Origin: Burkholderiales bacterium
GTDB taxonomy: Bacteria; Pseudomonadota; Gammaproteobacteria; Burkholderiales; Burkholderiaceae_C
Direction of reading: 5' to 3'
DNA: 10,904 nt
Assembly (NCBI GenBank): GCA_025352345.1
Contig: JANXTP010000277.1
Location: 1-10,904, forward strand
Shown here: positions 5,971 to 10,904 of the stretch, one piece after another
Layout: every line of letters starts with the position of its first letter
How positions within the stretch are numbered: position 1 is the first letter of the stretch
Translations under genes and position numbers: made by a program
The notes under the pieces: generated by a model
What the model was told of the DNA's origin: nothing
Database searches by the model: none
The model's input: the letters and a program-made list of their open reading frames with translations, nothing else

Positions 5971-7131
5971 TCACCGTAATGGAAAAGGCGCCGCCAGCGG
6001 CTCGCCGATGAACAAGCCCTGCTGCGGCCAGGCCACGCTTTTCCAGTAGGCCTCGATCAGCGTGGCGCCCTGCACGTAGTGCAACAGCACGATCTGCGGG
6101 TGCGGAAACTTCTGCGGGTGCGAGCACGGCTCCGACACCGTGCCGTAGCTGCCGGTCGCCCCCGAGGCGATCCACTCCAGCGCGCTCATCTGCCCGTACT
6201 TGCCATCGAGCCGACCGCCGAACGAGGTCAGGTGATCGCCCAGACCACCGGGCACCCACTGCAGCGTGTCGAGCTTGTCGACCCTCACCTTGCCTGTCTC
6301 GTACAGAAGCAGCCGCTCGGCGCCCTGCAGCACCTCGGCAACTTCGACATGGATGTCGACACCGAAGCCGTTGACGTGCCCCGGTGCCGGAAACAGCGGC
6401 GCCCGCGCGCTGCGCGCCTTGTCGGTGGTGATCAGGTAGTGGGCATGGACATCAGGCGCACCGCGCAGGCCCAGCGTGTGGTCAGAGGCCACGCCGCGCC
6501 GGACCATCGCTTCGGCCATCGCCACATCTTTCGCCGCCAGCAGCATCGATGGGCGCATCTGCAAATCGGTGTATGGGCGGGCGCTCGGCGAATTGAAATA
6601 GCGCGATGGGCGAGACGGCGCACAAGATTTCCAGCACAGCGCAGAGTCATAACCCAGCGCCAGCGCGCCGGTGATCGAATTGCAGGACACGGCGAAGGGT
6701 TCGACCCACGCCAGCGCCAGTGCCTGGATGTCGGGGCCGAAGAATGCCTTGATGCGCGCCTGCAGCGCCTCGAACTCGTCGGGGGTCAGCTCGGCGCGGC
6801 GCGGCAGCTCGACGCGCAACACCTGGGCCTCGGTCAGCTGGCGGGCCTCTCGGTAGAACTCGCCGACGGCGACCGAGTACGGGTCGTTCGTGTTGATCAC
6901 CAGCCCGAGTTCCCGCGCCGTCAGGCGCTCGTTGATGCGCGGCGCAACGGCGTTCGCGACGCGCCGTGATGTGGCATCAGGCGCAGACGCGATCGGCTGA
7001 GCCTCGGCTTGCGCCCAGACACGCGCTGCGATCAGACAGCCGAGGCACATCAACGCCAGCAGCACGCTGCGCGACCCCCGCCCAACCGCAGCCAGCCGCT
7101 CGTTTTGTATGTCACACCCTTTATTCGTCAT
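5971..7131 (-). CDS. exported protein of unknown function, TIGR03790-like
   Basis: The protein is 386 residues from ATG 7131. A basic N-region and hydrophobic stretch at about 22-40 end in RVWA-QA, a good signal peptidase I site after residue 40, so it is probably periplasmic or secreted. The first conserved-looking block is LGLVINTNDPYSVAVGEFY at 75-93. The C-terminal part has TVSEPCSHPQKFPHP at 331-345 and AYWKSVAWPQQGLFIGEPL at 361-379. These recall the uncharacterised TIGR03790 family, whose role is unknown to me. The mature part has four cysteines (150, 166, 170, 336), which could form disulfides. An in-frame ATG at 7158 would give a 31-residue N-region, so 7131 is preferred; neither start has a clear ribosome binding site. 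It converges on hpnE and diverges from the SRPBCC gene. No function is assigned. Confidence 0.75.
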   Translation of the reverse strand: MTNKGCDIQNERLAAVGRGSRSVLLALMCLGCLIAARVWAQAEAQPIASAPDATSRRVANAVAPRINERLTARELGLVINTNDPYSVAVGEFYREARQLTEAQVLRVELPRRAELTPDEFEALQARIKAFFGPDIQALALAWVEPFAVSCNSITGALALGYDSALCWKSCAPSRPSRYFNSPSARPYTDLQMRPSMLLAAKDVAMAEAMVRRGVASDHTLGLRGAPDVHAHYLITTDKARSARAPLFPAPGHVNGFGVDIHVEVAEVLQGAERLLLYETGKVRVDKLDTLQWVPGGLGDHLTSFGGRLDGKYGQMSALEWIASGATGSYGTVSEPCSHPQKFPHPQIVLLHYVQGATLIEAYWKSVAWPQQGLFIGEPLAAPFPLR

Positions 7132-7320
7132 CGATGAAACCCGCAGCGCATCGGGCATGTGTTCAGCACTTCATAACGGTAACAGTCAGGCTGGCCCATC
7201 TCGCGCCAGAATGTGTTGACGCGTTCGCCATTCGATGCCCGTTTTGCCAACTCGCCATGGAGAACCTCACGAGCAAGGATCGACCTCGCCGGCTCTGCGT
7301 CAATAACCCCCTCAAGCGCA

Positions 7321-7325
7321 AAGGA
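7321..7325 (+). promoter_or_regulatory. ribosome binding site of the SRPBCC gene
   Basis: AAGGA with 8 bases to the ATG at 7334. It supports that start. Confidence 0.7.
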
Positions 7326-7333
7326 ACTCCACC

Positions 7334-7780
7334 ATGTCCTCCCGCACCATCCAACTTCACCGCGTGCTTCGCACCCCACCCGACAAGGTCTATCGCGCTT
7401 TCCTCGAAGCCGATGCGCTGAGCAAATGGCTGCCACCCTATGGCCACACCTGTCAGGTGCATCAGATGGACGGCCGGGCTGGCGGCAAATTCCGGATGAC
7501 CTTTCGCAACTTCGCTTCCGGCCACGCGCATTCGTTTGGCGGCGAGTACCTGGAACTGGTGCCCAACGAGCTGATTCGCTACACCGACCAGTTCGATGAC
7601 CCGAACCTGCCGGGTGTACTGACGGTGTCGGTGACGTTGAAACCGGTGCTGTGCGGCACCGACATCAGCATCGTGCAGGACGGGATTCCTGAGGTCATTC
7701 CGCTGGAGATGTGCTACCTGGGCTGGCAGGAGTCGCTGGCCCAACTGGCAACGCTGGTGGAGCCCGACATCCCGGGCTGA
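7334..7780 (+). CDS. SRPBCC / AHSA1-like ligand-binding domain protein
   Basis: The protein is 148 residues and is made of a single START/Bet v1-like fold of the AHSA1 (activator of Hsp90 ATPase homologue 1) type. The family pattern is visible: IQLHRVLRTPPDKVYRAFLE at 6-25, then ALSKWLPPYG, then GGKFRMTF at 50-57. GGEYLELVPNELIRYTDQF follows at 69-87 and the C-terminal helix is GWQESLAQLATLV. No catalytic residue can be named. Members bind hydrophobic ligands or act as small-molecule cyclases or stress proteins, and the substrate here is unknown. It reads in the same direction as the IclR regulator 89 bases downstream, so the two could share regulation. The gene diverges from the exported-protein gene, with 202 bases between starts and no promoter I can call with confidence. 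Confidence 0.85.
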   Translation: MSSRTIQLHRVLRTPPDKVYRAFLEADALSKWLPPYGHTCQVHQMDGRAGGKFRMTFRNFASGHAHSFGGEYLELVPNELIRYTDQFDDPNLPGVLTVSVTLKPVLCGTDISIVQDGIPEVIPLEMCYLGWQESLAQLATLVEPDIPG

Positions 7781-7855
7781 CAACGCTACGGAAGCACCCA
7801 CGCTGATCGGGCCAATGTCGCCAGGCAAGAACGCAAGAACATCTTTCGGCTGCGT

Positions 7856-7860
7856 GGAGA
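7856..7860 (+). promoter_or_regulatory. ribosome binding site that selects the IclR-family start
   Basis: GGAGA lies directly against an ATG at 7861 (no spacing) but 9 bases from the in-frame ATG at 7870. The second spacing is workable, so 7870 is taken as the start. Confidence 0.6.
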
Positions 7861-7869
7861 ATGAACCTG

Positions 7870-8718
7870 ATGAAAAGCCCTGTTCATCCGACGCCCACCG
7901 TGCAAGTGCTGGCGCGCAGCTTTGCGGTGCTGGATGTGCTGTCCCAACACCCTGGCGCGGTGCCCTTGAAGGTGATCAGCGAGAAGACCGGTCTGCACCC
8001 GTCGACCGCGCACCGCATCCTGAATGACCTGGTCGCGGGCCGCCTGGTCGATCGACCAGAAGCCGGCAACTACCGACTGGGCATGCGGCTGTTGGAACTC
8101 GGCAACCTGGTCAAGGCGCGACTGGACGTGCGGGAAGCGGCGCTGGGCCCGATGCGCGAGCTGCATCAGCTGACCCAGCAACCGGTCAACCTGTCGATGC
8201 GGCAAGGCGACGAGATCGTCTACATCGAGCGCGCTTACAGCGAGCGCTCGGGCATGCAGGTGGTGCGGGCGGTGGGTGGGCGGGCGCCCTTGCACCTGAC
8301 CTCGGTCGGCAAGCTGTTCCTGGCACAGGACGACACCCAGCGCGTGCGTTCGTATGCCACCCGCAGCGGGCTGATCGGCCACACGCGCAACAGCATCACC
8401 GAAGTGGCAGCGCTGGAGCGCGAGTTGTCGAACGTACTGGCCCATGGCACAGCACGAGACGACGAGGAGCTGGAGGTCGGTGTGCGCTGCATGGCGGCGG
8501 GCATCTACGACGACCAGGGCATGCTGGTGGCCGGCTTGTCCATTTCAGCGCCGGCAGACCGGCTCGAAGACCGCTGGCTGGAGCGGCTGCGTGATACGGC
8601 GGATCAGATTTCCATCTCGTTGGGGCACCAGCGCGCGCCAGCTGAGACCGCCGCTGCACCGCGGAAGACCATCAAACGGATCAATTGCCCTGCACCCAGC
8701 GATGCGCGTTCTCGATGA
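7870..8718 (+). CDS. IclR-family transcriptional regulator
   Basis: The protein is 282 residues. A winged helix-turn-helix domain runs from about 10 to 75, with VQVLARSFAVLDVLSQHPG at 11-29, the recognition region GLHPSTAHRILNDLV at 41-55 and the wing at GNYRLGMRLLELG. The IclR effector-binding domain runs from about 80 to 255. It shows GRAPLHLTSVGKLFLA at 137-152 and the late EELEVGVRCMAAGIYD block at 199-214. IclR proteins bind DNA as dimers or tetramers and sense small metabolites; the ligand here is unknown. The last 27 residues form a basic, proline- and alanine-rich tail beyond the domain, and this is the part whose DNA overlaps the converging HExxH gene by 38 bases. A start at 7861 would add MNL but has poor ribosome binding site spacing. 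Likely targets are the SRPBCC gene or the divergent neighbours. Confidence 0.92.
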   Translation: MKSPVHPTPTVQVLARSFAVLDVLSQHPGAVPLKVISEKTGLHPSTAHRILNDLVAGRLVDRPEAGNYRLGMRLLELGNLVKARLDVREAALGPMRELHQLTQQPVNLSMRQGDEIVYIERAYSERSGMQVVRAVGGRAPLHLTSVGKLFLAQDDTQRVRSYATRSGLIGHTRNSITEVAALERELSNVLAHGTARDDEELEVGVRCMAAGIYDDQGMLVAGLSISAPADRLEDRWLERLRDTADQISISLGHQRAPAETAAAPRKTIKRINCPAPSDARSR

Positions 8719-9679
8719 TCTGCGTGCCGGTCGCCGACAGGCGGCCATGCTGCAGGACCGTTTGCCAGCCTTTTGAAAAATTCTCGCGATCCTTCGCGGC
8801 CTCGTTGCGGGCATGTTGCTGCTCGCCAAGTGTCAGCAGACCGCTGCCCGCCAGCGCTTCCATCGCCCAGGCCATCCGCGCCGAAACGAAGGTGGCGTGG
8901 TAGATGCCGTCCATCGGCCGCGGGTCGGGTCGCAGCGGCGAGACGAACAGCTCGTAATCGTCGTTGCGCACCAGCGGCTCTTCGATCGTCAGGCCGAACA
9001 ACAGACTGTGACCGGCTTCGTGCGCCAGCACCTCGGCGATGCCGAGGGGCGTGTGGTGGTGCGAGGGGTTCAGCAGCAGCAGGCCCCAGAACTGGTAGTG
9101 CGACGCGCCATCGAATTCCATCGCGGCGCCGGCCGGAGCCTGGGCGAACAGCATCTCCGAGAGCAAACTAGTGATCTCGCCATGCAACTCGGGCGTCGCC
9201 GCCTGCAGCAGGGCCAGGCCTTCGGTCACCAGCGCGGCGAAACGTTGCGCCGTGGTCTTGGCAATGGGCGCGAACTGCTGGACCTCGTCCCCCATGCGCA
9301 AGGCCAGCACCGCTTCGACTGCCGCCGATTCGGCACTGCCCCAGCCTTGCATGCGCAGGCCGCGTTTGCGCGGCTCGATCGCATCGAGCTGCGCCGCGGC
9401 CCATCGAGCCGCCGCGTCGTTGCCTTCGAAGAGGGAACTGGCGAGATGAAAGTACAGACCGAATGCCCGGGAAGGCAACGCCCTGCCAGCTGCCAACAAT
9501 GCACGAGGGCGGGTCAGCTGACCAGTAATGTCTGGCGCTTCGCTGGCGCAGGCTTCAGCCAGATGCACCAAACTAGACGCGAGCTCACGCTGCATCCGGA
9601 CATCGAGCGCGACCCCTCGCGCGGCAGAGGGCGCGAAAGCGAATGACTCCACCGATAGCGGTGCATTGCGCTCTCGCAT
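8681..9679 (-). CDS. HExxH-motif putative peptide-modifying enzyme (aKG-HExxH peptide beta-hydroxylase type)
   Basis: The protein is 332 residues from ATG 9679. A metal-binding HEAGH lies at 220-224 within IAEVLAHEAGHSLLFGL. The family block SPLRPDPRPMDGIYHATFVSAR follows at 247-268 and offers His261 as a likely third metal ligand. This matches the HExxH-motif domain family (TIGR04267-like), long noted beside peptide-modification genes and now named as alpha-ketoglutarate-dependent peptide beta-hydroxylases. It does not look like an ordinary secreted protease, because it has no signal peptide and the context is not zincin-like. The N-terminal half is helical and low in recognisable motifs. 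It begins 17 bases after the stop of the small peptide gene 9697-9876, on the same strand. No clear Shine-Dalgarno is seen, so coupling is likely. A longer frame from 9916 overlaps the peptide gene and is rejected. The reaction is inferred. Confidence 0.82.
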   Translation of the reverse strand: MRERNAPLSVESFAFAPSAARGVALDVRMQRELASSLVHLAEACASEAPDITGQLTRPRALLAAGRALPSRAFGLYFHLASSLFEGNDAAARWAAAQLDAIEPRKRGLRMQGWGSAESAAVEAVLALRMGDEVQQFAPIAKTTAQRFAALVTEGLALLQAATPELHGEITSLLSEMLFAQAPAGAAMEFDGASHYQFWGLLLLNPSHHHTPLGIAEVLAHEAGHSLLFGLTIEEPLVRNDDYELFVSPLRPDPRPMDGIYHATFVSARMAWAMEALAGSGLLTLGEQQHARNEAAKDRENFSKGWQTVLQHGRLSATGTQIIENAHRWVQGN

Positions 9680-9696
9680 CGGCGATGCAGACGGTG

Positions 9697-9876
9697 TCAG
9701 TCGCGCGGCGCCAGGCTCATGGTCTTGGTGCCGACTTTTGCGCCCACCTTGGCCCCCAATTGAATGACTGCTTTGCCACCCAGCTCGATCGAGATGGCGG
9801 CACGATGCTCCGCAGGGGTCAGCGGGTTCAACTTGAAGCCGAGCATTTTCTTCGGGTCGAGGGGAAGCGAAATCAT
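9697..9876 (-). CDS. candidate RiPP precursor peptide with a repeated Gly-Ala-Lys-Val tail
   Basis: This is a 59-residue peptide from ATG 9876. The leader-like N-terminal part (1-40) includes LPLDPKKMLGFKLNPLTPAE and then a helical, mixed-charge stretch. The C-terminal part is a short-period repeat, GAKV-GAKV-GTKT, at 41-52, followed by MSLAPRD. A strong AAAGGA lies 6 bases before the ATG. This places the start here and not at the in-frame ATG at 9921, which has no such site. The gene lies directly upstream of the HExxH enzyme, 17 bases apart, which is the usual order of precursor then tailoring enzyme. I do not recognise a named precursor family. The core boundary, any leader cleavage site and the modified residues are unknown. 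A small structural or regulatory peptide is an alternative. Confidence 0.68.
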   Translation of the reverse strand: MISLPLDPKKMLGFKLNPLTPAEHRAAISIELGGKAVIQLGAKVGAKVGTKTMSLAPRD

Positions 9877-9882
9877 CGGTGT

Positions 9883-9888
9883 TCCTTT
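9883..9888 (-). promoter_or_regulatory. ribosome binding site of the small peptide gene
   Basis: AAAGGA on the minus strand, 6 bases before the ATG at 9876. It is among the best Shine-Dalgarno matches in the window and fits a highly translated peptide. Confidence 0.75.
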
Positions 9889-9903
9889 GATGGAATAGGA
9901 TTG

Positions 9904-9921
9904 GTGCGAGGCACAACGCAC
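9904..9921. promoter_or_regulatory. inverted repeat in the divergent promoter region of the peptide locus
   Basis: GTGCG (9904-9908) and CGCAC (9917-9921) form a perfect 5-base inverted repeat with an 8-base spacer, inside the 77-base gap (9877-9953) between the peptide gene and the ATP-grasp-like gene. The gap must hold promoters for both directions, yet I find no convincing -35/-10 pair. The repeat is a candidate operator for a dimeric regulator. A chance match is possible at this length. Confidence 0.3.
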
Positions 9922-9953
9922 TGGCGCTGTGACCGTATCACCAAAGATCCCCC

Positions 9954-10904
9954 ATGGTCAACACCAGAGCTCGGCGACTGATTTATGTCTGCAGCCAGGA
10001 TCACGCCTACACGTTCGATGACATGCCCCAACAGCTCCGAGGCCACGACGTTTCAGGTCGTGTTCTGAGCTACGAAAAACTGTGGGGCTGCAGGTGGTTG
10101 CCGCGCGGTACCTATGTGATGACCGATTTTGATCGGCTGTCGCCAATGGAGCACGAAATCGCCGGGCGATTGCACGATCACCTGCGCGAGGCCGGGTTGC
10201 AGGTGCTGAACAACCCGCATGAGTTTCGTCCGCGCGACAGCCTGCTCAAAGCGCTGCATGCAGAAGGCCTGAATGGGTTCACCTGTTACCTGCCAGCAGC
10301 TGGCGAGTGGCCTGGGAGGTATCCGGTATTCCTGCGCACGATCGCGGCGCACCGCGGGGCATTAACCGACTTGCTACACGATCGCGCTGCCGCAGACGCA
10401 GCCCTGTCACGCGCCCTCACCAGCGGAGGCCTGATGCGCGACCTGATGTTCGTCGAGTACGCGGCGGAGCCGCAGCCCGACACTGGCAGCTTCCAGAAGC
10501 ACGCGGCGTTTCGAGTAGGTCCGCACATCATCCGCGCCAACACCGTGAACGACGCCAGTTGGATGGCCAAGTCCGGCTCGGAAGGCGTCGCGTCGGCGGC
10601 GCAGTATCTGGCCGAGCGGATGGAGCTGGACGACTACCCGCACCATGACTATGCGATGCGGGTGTTCGAACTCGCCGGATTGCAATTCGGGCGCCTCGAT
10701 TTCGGCATCGTTGCCGGGCGGCCGCAGACCTACGAGATCAACACCAATCCGACAATGACGCTGACGGTGGCACATCCGAATGCCAACCGCAGCGAGACGA
10801 TGGGGCTCGTCAAATCGCGTATGGCGTCCGCACTGGCAGAGGCTGCGCAACCGGTTTCGTGGCTACCGTTACCAGTGCCGAAATACTTCAGAAAGCGATT
10901 CGTT
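9954..10904 (+). CDS. ATP-grasp-like enzyme, 3' end beyond the window
   Basis: The plus frame is open from ATG 9954 to the right edge, giving 317 residues with no stop in the window. An in-frame TGA at 9930 with no other start codon after it fixes the ATG. The weak AAGAT upstream is the only Shine-Dalgarno candidate. The N-terminal part (about 8-90) looks like a pre-ATP-grasp alpha/beta domain. ATP-grasp-like elements follow in order: PVFLRTIAAHRGALTDLLHD at 124-143, MFVEYAAEP at 165-173 as a hinge, and the metal-binding pattern RLDFGIVAGRPQTYEINTNP at 247-266, with Asp249, Glu261 and Asn263 as likely ligands. Such enzymes make amide or ester bonds through an acyl phosphate. It diverges from the peptide and HExxH genes and may tailor or ligate that peptide. 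The substrate is not known, and the exact subfamily is not recognised. Confidence 0.75.
   Translation, partial: MVNTRARRLIYVCSQDHAYTFDDMPQQLRGHDVSGRVLSYEKLWGCRWLPRGTYVMTDFDRLSPMEHEIAGRLHDHLREAGLQVLNNPHEFRPRDSLLKALHAEGLNGFTCYLPAAGEWPGRYPVFLRTIAAHRGALTDLLHDRAAADAALSRALTSGGLMRDLMFVEYAAEPQPDTGSFQKHAAFRVGPHIIRANTVNDASWMAKSGSEGVASAAQYLAERMELDDYPHHDYAMRVFELAGLQFGRLDFGIVAGRPQTYEINTNPTMTLTVAHPNANRSETMGLVKSRMASALAEAAQPVSWLPLPVPKYFRKRFV

Noticed and set aside
8813..9646. A 277-residue plus-strand frame across the HExxH gene
   Set aside because: It is antisense to a gene with a clear metal-binding motif, and its Gln/Arg/His-rich content has no recognisable domain.
8681..9916. A 411-residue version of the HExxH protein starting at 9916
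   Set aside because: Its first 79 residues overlap the small peptide gene in another frame and have no domain-like character. ATG 9679 follows the peptide stop closely.
9697..9921. A 74-residue version of the small peptide starting at ATG 9921
   Set aside because: The internal ATG 9876 has a strong AAAGGA six bases upstream. The extra 15 residues lie in the promoter gap.
10407..10850. A 147-residue minus-strand frame at the right end
   Set aside because: It lies fully opposite the ATP-grasp-like gene, which carries ordered motifs. The minus frame has none.
1..10904. CRISPR arrays, insertion sequences, integrases or phage genes
   Set aside because: No direct repeat array, terminal inverted repeats, transposase or integrase motif was seen when reading both strands. 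The tRNA-Leu shows no repeated 3' end in the window that would mark an attachment site.

Overview
The window looks like a high-GC betaproteobacterium, most likely a member of the Burkholderiales. This rests on the gene order tRNA-Leu, tig, clpP, clpX, on the GC-rich coding sequence, and on protein-level recognition of the encoded families. No similarity search was run, so genus cannot be given.

Layout. Positions 1-2823 (minus strand) hold a protein quality-control block: tRNA-Leu(UAG), trigger factor (tig), the ClpP protease, and the first 173 codons of the ClpX unfoldase, which runs off the left edge. ClpX delivers substrates to ClpP, and trigger factor folds nascent chains at the ribosome. 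Hairpins lie in the tig-clpP and clpP-clpX gaps; the second has a T-rich tail and reads as a terminator or attenuator. Positions 2938-5933 (plus strand) hold a tightly packed hpnC-hpnD-hpnE operon. It converts two farnesyl diphosphates to squalene through presqualene diphosphate and hydroxysqualene. The genes overlap by 4 bases (hpnC/hpnD) or touch with no gap (hpnD/hpnE). No squalene-hopene cyclase gene lies in the window.

Positions 5971-7131 (minus) encode an exported protein of unknown function that resembles the TIGR03790 family. Positions 7334-7780 (plus) encode a small SRPBCC/AHSA1-type protein, and 7870-8718 (plus) an IclR-family regulator whose 3' end overlaps the converging gene by 38 bases.

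The right end (8681-10904) is the most interesting part. A 59-residue peptide gene with a strong ribosome binding site ends in a repeated Gly-Ala-Lys-Val tail. It is followed 17 bases later by a protein with an HEAGH motif of the HExxH putative peptide-modification family (proposed alpha-ketoglutarate-dependent peptide beta-hydroxylases). Divergent from these, 77 bases away, is a long open frame with ATP-grasp-like motifs that runs off the right edge. Together they look like a small ribosomally synthesised, post-translationally modified peptide (RiPP) locus. Both edge genes, clpX and the ATP-grasp-like gene, lack a stop codon inside the window and were read directly from the sequence.
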